Source of the DNA: Rariglobus hedericola
GTDB taxonomy: Bacteria; Verrucomicrobiota; Verrucomicrobiia; Opitutales; Opitutaceae
Direction of reading: 5' to 3'
Length of the DNA: 64,000 bases
Assembly (NCBI RefSeq): GCF_007559335.1
Contig: NZ_VMBG01000002.1
Span: forward strand, 674,501 to 738,500
Every line of letters starts with the position of its first letter. Position 1 is the first letter of the stretch. The notes below the pieces were generated by a model. It searched no databases. It had not been told where the DNA came from and worked only from the letters and a program-made list of their open reading frames with translations. Positions 57,632-64,000 of this stretch are shown one piece after another. Both the position numbers and the translations under genes were made by a program.

Positions 57632-58996
57632 TTAGAACATGCGGGCGTAGCGGTCGATTTCCCAGGCGCTGACCTGCTGGTGGTATTGGCGCCACTCTTC
57701 GGATTTGTAGGCGATGAACTCGTCGCGGAGACCCTGGCCGAGGACCTTCGTGACCCACGGGTCGGCGGCGAAGGCTTTGACGGCTTCGTCGAGCGTGCGG
57801 GGCAGCTCCTGGATGTTGCGCTTGGCGAATTCCTCGGCGCTGAGTTCGTAGAGGTTGTCCTCTTGCGGGGCGCCCGGATCGAGTTTTTCGCGGATGCCTT
57901 CAAGGCCGGCGGCGAGGGCGAGGGTGGCGGCGAGATACGGGTTGCAGGCGGAGTCGGCGTTGCGGCTTTCGCAGCGTCCGCCGCCCATGGGGACGCGGAC
58001 GGAGTTGGTGCGGTTGTTGGTGCCGAAACTGTTGAAGACGGGAGCCCACGAGAAGTAGCTCATGAGTCCGCGGCGGACGAGACGCTTGTAGCTGTTCACC
58101 GTCGGAGCCATGGCGGCGCAGATGGCGGGGCCGTGGCGGAGGATGCCGGCGATGAAGTGGTAGGCGACGGGTGTGAGGCCGAGTCCGCGCGGGTCGTCTT
58201 TCGGGTCGCACTTGAAGGCGTTGGCGCCGGTGGCGAGGTCGGAGAGCGACATGTTGAAGTGCGCGCCGTTGCCGGTTTTGTCGGCGAAGGGTTTGGGCAT
58301 GAAGGTGGCGAGGAGGCCTTCCTCGGCGGCGTAGTGGCGGGCCATCATGCGAAAGAAGACGTAGCGATCGCACATGGTGAGGGCGTCGCTGTAGTTGAAA
58401 TCGAATTCGAACTGGCTGTTGGCGTCCTCGTGGTCGAGCGAGTAGAGATCCCAGCCGAGGTCGTTGATGGCGGTGGAGACTTTGTTGAGCCAAGGGTAGC
58501 GATCCATAAAACCCTGGACGTCGTAGCAGGCCTTGTTGAGGCGGTCGTCGGGGTTGGGCATCAGGAGGGATTTGCCGTCGGGGCCGAGCTTGACGACGTA
58601 AACTTCGCACTCGATGCCGAGGTTCATGCCGAAGCCGAGGCTGGCGGCGTCGGCGAGGACTTTTTTCAACGCGACGCGTGTGCTGATGTCGTAGGGTTCA
58701 CCATGGAACGTGTTGTCGGCGGGGAACCAGGCGACCTCTTTGTTCCAAGGCAAAATGATGCCGCGATCGAGGTCGGGAAGGGAGGCGATTTCGTCGTCGT
58801 TGGGGGACTGGCCGAGGCCGTCGAGGGCGTAGCCGGTGTAGAGTTCGGAGCCGTGGGCGAAGTGGGCAAAGTGATCGATGGGGACGAATTTGCCCTTGGG
58901 GACGCCGTGGATGTCCACGTAGGCGCCGACGACGTATTTGACGCCTTTGGATTTGAGGTCGCCTTGGAGGGCGAGGATTTCGGATTCGGATTTCAT
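57632..58996 (-). CDS. glutamine synthetase family (GlnT / gamma-glutamylmethylamide synthetase-like)
   Basis: 454 residues from ATG 58996. [20 protein letters not shown] at the start, [14 protein letters not shown] (metal Glu), [49 protein letters not shown] and [20 protein letters not shown]. This resembles GlnT and GMAS proteins rather than housekeeping GlnA. It may glutamylate an amine or assimilate the ammonia released by the pathway; substrate unknown. Element E lies ahead of the start. Confidence 0.85.
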   Translation of the reverse strand: MKSESEILALQGDLKSKGVKYVVGAYVDIHGVPKGKFVPIDHFAHFAHGSELYTGYALDGLGQSPNDDEIASLPDLDRGIILPWNKEVAWFPADNTFHGEPYDISTRVALKKVLADAASLGFGMNLGIECEVYVVKLGPDGKSLLMPNPDDRLNKACYDVQGFMDRYPWLNKVSTAINDLGWDLYSLDHEDANSQFEFDFNYSDALTMCDRYVFFRMMARHYAAEEGLLATFMPKPFADKTGNGAHFNMSLSDLATGANAFKCDPKDDPRGLGLTPVAYHFIAGILRHGPAICAAMAPTVNSYKRLVRRGLMSYFSWAPVFNSFGTNNRTNSVRVPMGGGRCESRNADSACNPYLAATLALAAGLEGIREKLDPGAPQEDNLYELSAEEFAKRNIQELPRTLDEAVKAFAADPWVTKVLGQGLRDEFIAYKSEEWRQYHQQVSAWEIDRYARMF

Positions 58997-59019
58997 GAAG
59001 GAGTTGGTTTCGGAAGTGG

Positions 59020-59063
59020 GTCTCGCGAAGGAGACGAAGGACGCGAAGGTTCGGAGAAAGGGA
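59020..59063. repeat. GTCTCGCGAAGG half element E
   Basis: GTCTCGCGAAGGAGACGAAG and then GACGCGAAGGTTCGGAG, one arm of the same dyad, ending 24 bp ahead of the glutamine-synthetase-like gene. Confidence 0.75.
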
Positions 59064-59124
59064 GGGATGAGGGCACGGCAGTGGCCTTGGGAGGCGCGGA
59101 TGGCCGGTGGGCGGGGTAAGGGGT

Positions 59125-59145
59125 TTGTCACTTATTAAGTGACAA
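59125..59145. repeat. short palindrome family, copy 6, supplies a stop codon
   Basis: TTGTCACTTA, T, TAAGTGACAA; perfect arms. The TAA stop of the creatininase-family gene (59135-59137) is in its centre, and the last residues Leu-Val-Thr are encoded by it. Confidence 0.8.
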
Positions 59146-59944
59146 GTGGGTTCGGTCCGTTGGTGAAATACGGGGTGTCGAGCGGGGCGTTTTCGGAGAG
59201 GGCGCGGCGGATGGTTTGCGTGAGGTCGGCGACGATCCAGGCGAAGAGGCGGTTGCCTTGCGCGACGGTCGCGCGCGAGGGCGTGCCGGTGACGCCGTTG
59301 AGACTGGTGCGGTTGACGGGGTGCGCGAAAATGAGCCCCGTGGTGCGGTCGGGGTCGTCCGACGTGGCGAGAAGTTTGGGCCGCGCGAGGACGGAAGCGC
59401 GGGCGAGCATAAGGGACGTCTCGGCTTGGTTGGCGTGCCAGTCCGCTGCGTCGGCGAAGAAGGTTTCGCGGACGCGCGGGCTGACTTCGGCGGTGTTGAT
59501 CACAGCGATCATGAAGCCGTCGTGGCGGGCGCGCAGGACTTCGAGTGCGCAGCGGAGCGGGGCGGAGTTGGTGACGTGGCTGTTGACGATGAACAGGCGG
59601 CGGATGCCGGCGTGCCAGAGCCAGTCGCCGATGTCGGTAACGAGGGCGATCAACGTTTGCGGCGATAAGGCAAGCGTGCCGGGCCAGCGGTGGGAATGGC
59701 CGAGCGAACAGCCGTAGGAAAGCGAGGGAAGGACAGGCACGCCGGTGGCGGCGGAAACGGCGGCGCAGACGTCGGTGGCGAGGGCGGTGTCCATGCCGGT
59801 GCCGAGGTGCGGACCGTGTTGCTCAGTGGCGCCGCACGGGAGAATCGCGGAGCGAGGGCCGTCGGCGATAAGCGCGCCGATCTCGGGCCACGTGAGGTGT
59901 GACCAGAGAAGCGGTGAGCGCGTGCGGCGACGGGTGGACGGCAT
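59135..59944 (-). CDS. creatininase-family hydrolase
   Basis: 269 residues. Metal-binding blocks: LPCGATEQHGPHLG (Glu and His), GMDTALATDV (Asp), and HANQAETSLMLA (His and Glu). The usual NGHGGN reads NSHVTN here, keeping the His. The family includes creatinine amidohydrolase and other cyclic-amide hydrolases, so a guanidine-containing substrate is plausible given the operon. The C-terminus is set by palindrome copy 6. Confidence 0.85.
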   Translation of the reverse strand: MPSTRRRTRSPLLWSHLTWPEIGALIADGPRSAILPCGATEQHGPHLGTGMDTALATDVCAAVSAATGVPVLPSLSYGCSLGHSHRWPGTLALSPQTLIALVTDIGDWLWHAGIRRLFIVNSHVTNSAPLRCALEVLRARHDGFMIAVINTAEVSPRVRETFFADAADWHANQAETSLMLARASVLARPKLLATSDDPDRTTGLIFAHPVNRTSLNGVTGTPSRATVAQGNRLFAWIVADLTQTIRRALSENAPLDTPYFTNGPNPLVT

Positions 59945-59950
59945 GACGGG

Positions 59951-60850
59951 TTATTCGACGTCGTCGCCGACTTGGGTAAGACGGACGATGGGCAGGTGTT
60001 CGGACGTGGCGTGGAGTTTGGGGTGGATCAACTCGTCGAGGCGGCGGCGGGTGGCTTGGAACTCGGGTGATTGGAGCTGGCCGAGCGTGCGGGGGCGCGG
60101 GACGTTGACCTCGATGACCTCTTGGATTTCGCCGGGGTTGGCTTTGAGGACGATGATGCGATCGGCGAGGAAGATGGCTTCGTCGAGATCGTGGGTGATG
60201 AAAAGAATCGTGACGTCAACGTTGCGCCAGATGTCGAGCAGGTGGGACTGCATCTGCGCGCGGGTTTGCGCGTCGAGGGCGCCGAACGGTTCGTCCATGA
60301 GGAGGACGCGGGGATTGGGCGCGAGGGCGCGGGCGATGGCGACGCGTTGTTTCATGCCGCCGGAGAGTTGGTGCGGGAAGGTGTCGGCGGATTTGGAGAG
60401 GCCGACGAGGTCGATCCACTGGCGGGCTTCGCCCTCGGCCTCGCTCACGGATTTGCCGGCCATTTCCAGGCCGAACATCACGTTTTTCTTCACGGTGAGC
60501 CACGGAAAGAGCGTGTAGCCTTGGAAGACCATGCCGCGCTCGGGGGACGGGCCGGAGGTTTCTTTTCCGTCCACGAGCATGCGGCCGGAAGTGGGATCAT
60601 CGAGGCCGGCGATGATGCGGATGAGCGTGGATTTGCCGCAGCCGGAAGGGCCGATCACGCAGACGAATTCGCGTCGGTGGATTTGCAGGGAGATGTCGCG
60701 CAGGGCGGTGACGGGACCGTGTTCGCCGGGGAATTGGCGGCCGAGGTTTTCAATCTCCATGACGACGGGGCGCTCTTTGATTTTGGCAAAGCGCGCGGCG
60801 ACCTCGGGGGATTGCGTGCGGTAGTCGGGAAGGGAATCGGGGGCGCTCAT
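59951..60850 (-). CDS. ABC transporter ATP-binding protein, nitrate/sulfonate/taurine type
   Basis: 299 residues. Walker [17 protein letters not shown], signature [17 protein letters not shown], Walker [19 protein letters not shown]-loop [10 protein letters not shown]. The pattern is SsuB/TauB-like. ATGA overlap with the permease gene shows coupling. Six bp upstream of the creatininase gene. Confidence 0.93.
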   Translation of the reverse strand: MSAPDSLPDYRTQSPEVAARFAKIKERPVVMEIENLGRQFPGEHGPVTALRDISLQIHRREFVCVIGPSGCGKSTLIRIIAGLDDPTSGRMLVDGKETSGPSPERGMVFQGYTLFPWLTVKKNVMFGLEMAGKSVSEAEGEARQWIDLVGLSKSADTFPHQLSGGMKQRVAIARALAPNPRVLLMDEPFGALDAQTRAQMQSHLLDIWRNVDVTILFITHDLDEAIFLADRIIVLKANPGEIQEVIEVNVPRPRTLGQLQSPEFQATRRRLDELIHPKLHATSEHLPIVRLTQVGDDVE

Positions 60851-61884
60851 GTGGAGGAGGGCTTATCCGGAAAGAGGAGGACATCGCGGCCGGCGAAGAG
60901 GCGGGTGAAGAACGTGCGAAAGCGGCTCGGGCGGGGATTTTTCCAGGTGAAGAGACGGTTGCCGATCCAGCCGAGTGCCTGATCCGTCGCGAGACCGATG
61001 AAACCGATGATGAGGATGGCGGCGTAAACGTTGTCGAAGTTGCGATACTTGGCCTGCTGGTTGATGAAAAACGTGATGCCGCTGCTCACCCCGATGACCT
61101 CGGCTACGATCAGGTAAGTCCACGCCCAGCCGAGAAGGATGCGCAGGTCGTTGTAGAGATCGGGCAGGCTGGCGGGGAGGATGACGCGGAGGACGAGCTG
61201 GCGGCGTTTGGCGCCGAGGGTTTGCGCGGCTTCGAGGAGACCGCCGTCGACTTTGCGCACGGTGTTGGCGACGACGAGGACCTGTTGGAAAAATGTGCCG
61301 ATAACGATGATGGCGATCTTGGGTTCGAGGTGGATGCCGAAGACGGCGACCATGAGCGCGCCGAAGGCGGGCGCGGGCATGTAGCGCACGAAGTCCACGA
61401 ACGGTTCGGTGAGGCGCGAGGCGGAGACGAACGAACCGCAGAGGATGCCGAGCGGGACGCCGATGGCGGAGGAAATGACGAAGCCCCAGAAGATCGTCTT
61501 GATGCTCATGGCGAGACTCTCGTGGAGCCAGAGATCGCCGCGAAGAACGGGCTTGGTGGTGAACGCGGTGTAGAGCGCGCGGCCGACCTCGTGAGGGGCG
61601 GGCAGATAAATCGGGTTGGCGCGGATGCCGGCGGGTGGGCGCGTGCCGGCGGCTTCGGCTTGGGTGACCAACTCGGCGAATTCGTGACGGTTGAGCTGGG
61701 TATCAACGCGGAGCCAGGAAACGTCACCGGCGTCGGCGACCTTGATGTTGGGATGCCAGATGAACGGGACGTAGCTGACGATGCTCCACAAGAGGAGCGG
61801 CAATAAAAATGCCGCGACTCCCAGCAGGCGCCGGCGAGACGGTGAGATCTCCTGGCGGACGGCGAACCAGCGGGAGTGCGGCAT
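60847..61884 (-). CDS. ABC transporter permease, nitrate/sulfonate/taurine type
   Basis: 345 residues with six or so helices: LFMS-type start [21 protein letters not shown], an extended periplasmic loop (40-110), and the permease signature [20 protein letters not shown] with the coupling EAA loop. The C-terminal tail of about 25 residues is basic. Moves the substrate delivered by the next protein. Confidence 0.92.
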   Translation of the reverse strand: MPHSRWFAVRQEISPSRRRLLGVAAFLLPLLLWSIVSYVPFIWHPNIKVADAGDVSWLRVDTQLNRHEFAELVTQAEAAGTRPPAGIRANPIYLPAPHEVGRALYTAFTTKPVLRGDLWLHESLAMSIKTIFWGFVISSAIGVPLGILCGSFVSASRLTEPFVDFVRYMPAPAFGALMVAVFGIHLEPKIAIIVIGTFFQQVLVVANTVRKVDGGLLEAAQTLGAKRRQLVLRVILPASLPDLYNDLRILLGWAWTYLIVAEVIGVSSGITFFINQQAKYRNFDNVYAAILIIGFIGLATDQALGWIGNRLFTWKNPRPSRFRTFFTRLFAGRDVLLFPDKPSST

Positions 61885-61921
61885 GAGTGACGAGTTCGAG
61901 GACTGGAGTCGAAGGACCGGC

Positions 61922-62896
61922 TTACTTCTTGAGGGCGTCGGCGGAGACCGAGGCGTCGATGTAAGAGGCGGCGTCTTGCGATTCCTTATATACTTCGTTC
62001 TTCACGTTGAAGTCGTTGGCGATCTTCGAGGAACCGAGCACGGAGTCGAAGCCGGTGGTCTTGGCGCTGAGAACCTTGGAGCCCTCGGCGAGCGTGTGGA
62101 ACTTGGTGCCGGGCATGAAGGCCGCGTATTCTTTCGGATCAACACCGGCGCGGGCGGCCATGATCTTGATGCCGTCTTCCTTGGTTTTCGGATCGGCGAG
62201 GTAGGCGACGACTTTGTCCCAGACCTTGGCGACCTTGACCCACTCGGCGCGGTGTTGCGCGAGGCTTTGCGGGGTCACGGCGATGACGTCGTAAATGAGG
62301 CCGGGTTCATCGGCACTCGTGTAGATGGCGGTCGCGCCAGGGACGGCTTTGAGGGCTTCGCCGGAGTTGGGCTGCCAGGCACCGATGGCGTCCACCTGAC
62401 CGGAGGCGAGGACCTGCGGAGTCTGATTGGTGGGCGTGGGAACGAGTTCGACATCAGACTCGGTGAGGCCGACTTTCTTGAGGCCGTTGAGGAGGAGGAG
62501 ATGTTCGACGAAACCGATCTCGATGCCGACCTTCTTGCCCTTGAAATCCTTGAGGGACTTGATGCCGGGTTTGGCGACGATCATGTCATTACCGTTGGAA
62601 TAATCGGTGACGATGACGGCGATGTTTTTACCGCCGCCGGCGCCGGTGACGAGGGCGTCGCCGTTGGTCATGGTAACGGCGTCCACCTTGCCGGCGGTGA
62701 AGGCCTCCATGGACGGGCCGTATTCAAACCAGAGAAGTTCGACGTCGACGCCGGCTTCCTTGAACCAGCCCTTTTGTTCGGCGATGGCGAGGGCGGTCCA
62801 GCCCGGCCAGTCGGAGTAGGCGATCTTGAGGGGAGCGGCGGAAAGGAGGGAAGCGGTGCTGACCGCGGCGGCGAGGAGGAGATGACGTAGGCGCAT
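61922..62896 (-). CDS. ABC transporter substrate-binding protein (NMT1/SsuA-like)
   Basis: 324 residues with a signal peptide (LLLAAAVSTASLLSAAPL). LKIAYSDWPGWTALAIAEQK, GWFKEAGVDVELLWFEYG, and KSLKDFKGKKVGIEIGFVEHLLLL are the NMT1-like blocks. Probably binds guanidine, urea or a related nitrogen source. First gene of the operon, with an operator candidate 14 bp ahead of its ATG. Confidence 0.9.
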   Translation of the reverse strand: MRLRHLLLAAAVSTASLLSAAPLKIAYSDWPGWTALAIAEQKGWFKEAGVDVELLWFEYGPSMEAFTAGKVDAVTMTNGDALVTGAGGGKNIAVIVTDYSNGNDMIVAKPGIKSLKDFKGKKVGIEIGFVEHLLLLNGLKKVGLTESDVELVPTPTNQTPQVLASGQVDAIGAWQPNSGEALKAVPGATAIYTSADEPGLIYDVIAVTPQSLAQHRAEWVKVAKVWDKVVAYLADPKTKEDGIKIMAARAGVDPKEYAAFMPGTKFHTLAEGSKVLSAKTTGFDSVLGSSKIANDFNVKNEVYKESQDAASYIDASVSADALKK

Positions 62897-62909
62897 GATG
62901 TTTTCGTTA

Positions 62910-62937
62910 GTGTTACGTTTTTGGCAAAAAGTATTAC
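62910..62937. promoter_or_regulatory. operator candidate ahead of the binding-protein gene
   Basis: GTGTTAC-N14-GTATTAC, the same left half-site and identical spacing as 57017. On the coding strand both sites read GTAWTACTTTTT-N8-CGTAACAC. Confidence 0.6.
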
Positions 62938-63000
62938 CGACCGCATTTAAGCAGGTCCCATGCCCGCAGCGTCCGTTGTGCGGAATTGAGCAGTGGACGC

Positions 63001-63021
63001 GGCCTCACGCGAGGTGAGGCC
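63001..63021. repeat. hairpin GGCCTCAC-GCGAG-GTGAGGCC
   Basis: Perfect 8-bp stem between the operon and the next upstream gene; lacks a T-run, so it is a weak terminator at best and may be a dispersed repeat. Confidence 0.5.
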
Positions 63022-63033
63022 CTACGAGATCTA

Positions 63034-64000
63034 TTACGGAACGAGGTAGACGCCTTTGAGCGGATGGAGATCCAGAACGTTCGGTTCCCAGCCGCGCACG
63101 CTGGGAGAAGCGAGGTAGTTGCGGCGTCCGTAAACGAGCGGGGCGATTGGCATATCGTTGATGAGGAGCTGCTCGGCTTGGTGATAGAGCGGATAGCGCA
63201 CGGCGTTGTCGCCGGCCTTGAGAGCCTCGGCGAGAAGGCGGTCGTAGGCCGCGCTCGACCAGCCGGTGTGGTTGTTGCCGCCACCGGTGCGGAAAACATC
63301 CAAGAAACTCGTGGGATCGAGGTAGTCGCCGACCCAGCCGGCGGGCGCGATGTCGAAACTGTGCGTGCGCAACGAATCGAAGAACACGCGGCCCTCTTGG
63401 AGCACGATGGCGATGTCGATGCCGAGATGAGTCTTCCACATCTGCTGCATGGCTTCGGGCATCTGGCTGCTGCCGCCTTTGGCGGTGAGGAGTTCGAGGC
63501 GCGGGAAACCTTTCCCATCGGGAAAGCCGGCGTCGGCGAGAAGTCTTTTGGCTTCGGCGATGTCTTCTTTGAAACCGGGCGTGGCTTCGTAGCCGGCGAT
63601 GCCGGGCGGGGTGAAGGTGTAGGCAGGGGTGCGACCGCCCAGCAGCACCTTTTCGCAGAGAGCGGCGCGGTCGATCACGAGGGCGAGGGCGCGGCGGACG
63701 CGGACGTCGTTGAGCGGGGCCTTGGTAGTATTGTAAGTGAGGAAGTAGCTGGCAAACGTCGCCTCCTGGCGGAGGAGCTGCGGCTGGTCGCGTTTGTAGG
63801 TGGCGATTTTGTCGGGCGGGATGGTGGCGGTGACGTGAAGTTGTCCGGCGCGGAACGACGCTTCCTCCGTGGCGCGATCCTCGATGGGATAAAAGTTAAC
63901 CGCTTTGAGGCGCACGGCGTCGCGGTCCCAATAGGTTTCGCTCTTCACGAGACGCAGGACCTGGTTGGGCTCCCAGGCGTCGAGGGTGAAAGGTCCGTTG
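63034..64000 (-). CDS. oligopeptide-type ABC binding protein (SBP_bac_5), 5' end cut by window
   Basis: 321 residues visible, C-terminal part; the frame stays open past 64000 (NGPFTLDAWEPNQVLRL). Family blocks: TYWDRDAVRLKAVNFYPI, NDVRVRRALALVIDRAAL, GLKED-type GFKEDIAEAKRLLADAGF, DYLDPTSFLDVF and APLVYGRRNYLASPSVRGWE. Periplasmic binding of oligopeptides, nickel or other solutes; not part of the guanidine operon, from which it is separated by 137 bp. Confidence 0.88.
   Translation of the reverse strand, partial: NGPFTLDAWEPNQVLRLVKSETYWDRDAVRLKAVNFYPIEDRATEEASFRAGQLHVTATIPPDKIATYKRDQPQLLRQEATFASYFLTYNTTKAPLNDVRVRRALALVIDRAALCEKVLLGGRTPAYTFTPPGIAGYEATPGFKEDIAEAKRLLADAGFPDGKGFPRLELLTAKGGSSQMPEAMQQMWKTHLGIDIAIVLQEGRVFFDSLRTHSFDIAPAGWVGDYLDPTSFLDVFRTGGGNNHTGWSSAAYDRLLAEALKAGDNAVRYPLYHQAEQLLINDMPIAPLVYGRRNYLASPSVRGWEPNVLDLHPLKGVYLVP

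Noticed and set aside
56795-59119. 774-codon plus-strand frame across NikR and the glutamine-synthetase-like gene
   Set aside because: Antisense shadow; both minus-strand genes carry clear family motifs.
62897-63033. Guanidine-I (ykkC) riboswitch upstream of the operon
   Set aside because: I looked for the conserved ACUGGUCC-GAGAG type segments on the minus strand and did not see them; only the dyad and a hairpin are present.

Overview
The window looks like a chromosomal segment of a high-GC, Gram-negative bacterium of the Verrucomicrobia, most likely family Opitutaceae. This is inferred from tandem H-X9-DG prepilin-like proteins, two subtilases (one with verrucomicrobial-type Ca-binding repeats), a GxxExxY protein, a TonB receptor, and many dispersed intergenic repeats of the TTAACGCAGAGG kind. 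I see no rRNA, tRNA, CRISPR, prophage or intact insertion sequence. Both ends are cut inside genes (an IclR regulator at the left, an oligopeptide-type binding protein at the right).

Layout. 1-4.3 kb: an IclR-led catabolic operon (amidohydrolase, Rieske ferredoxin, flavin reductase, agarase-like glycosidase with both catalytic glutamates replaced). 4.4-25.6 kb: mostly single housekeeping or accessory genes: MFS exporter, 2-hydroxyacid dehydrogenase, EF-hand membrane protein, BASS transporter, subtilase, secreted acetolactate decarboxylase, uracil-DNA glycosylase, H-X9-DG pair, FAD oxidoreductase, L,D-transpeptidase, DTW-domain tRNA-modifying enzyme, aldo/keto reductase, endonuclease Q, MscS channel, DMT transporter. 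25.8-31.6 kb: one 1,935-residue modular subtilase.

31.8-41.2 kb is a cobalamin region. B12-dependent methionine synthase (metH) runs leftward. A candidate cobalamin riboswitch leads a rightward btuB-btuF-btuC-btuD uptake operon, with a 174-bp imperfect hairpin between btuB and btuF. 41.3-46.1 kb holds a translationally coupled kinase / response regulator / hybrid kinase trio. RecQ and an ECF-type sigma factor follow.

49.5-62.9 kb is a leftward nitrogen operon: an ABC importer (binding protein, permease, ATPase), a creatininase-family hydrolase, a GlnT/GMAS-like glutamine synthetase, a NikR-like regulator, two UAAP (DUF1989) proteins, a GxxExxY protein, a urea-carboxylase-family enzyme and allophanate hydrolase. 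UAAP1/2 beside this carboxylase are the hallmark of guanidine rather than urea use: guanidine carboxylase, carboxyguanidine deiminase, then allophanate hydrolase. The NikR-like protein has lost the nickel-binding cysteine. A shared dyad (GTGTTAC-N14-GTAATAC or close) precedes both the binding-protein gene and UAAP1, so a repurposed, non-nickel NikR circuit is the most interesting regulatory hypothesis here.

The other striking signal is repeats that enter genes. A short palindrome (core GTAACTTATTAAGTTAC, with compensatory variants) occurs six times, twice inside the allophanate hydrolase gene in the only reading frame that stays open and once supplying a stop codon. A second dyad family (GTCTCGCGAAGG ... 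CCTTCGCGAGAC) occurs five times in the guanidine operon, brackets the GxxExxY gene, and is translated as a linker in the carboxylase. A third (GGGGTCAGCGACCCC) is translated in a MetH linker and recurs upstream of btuB.
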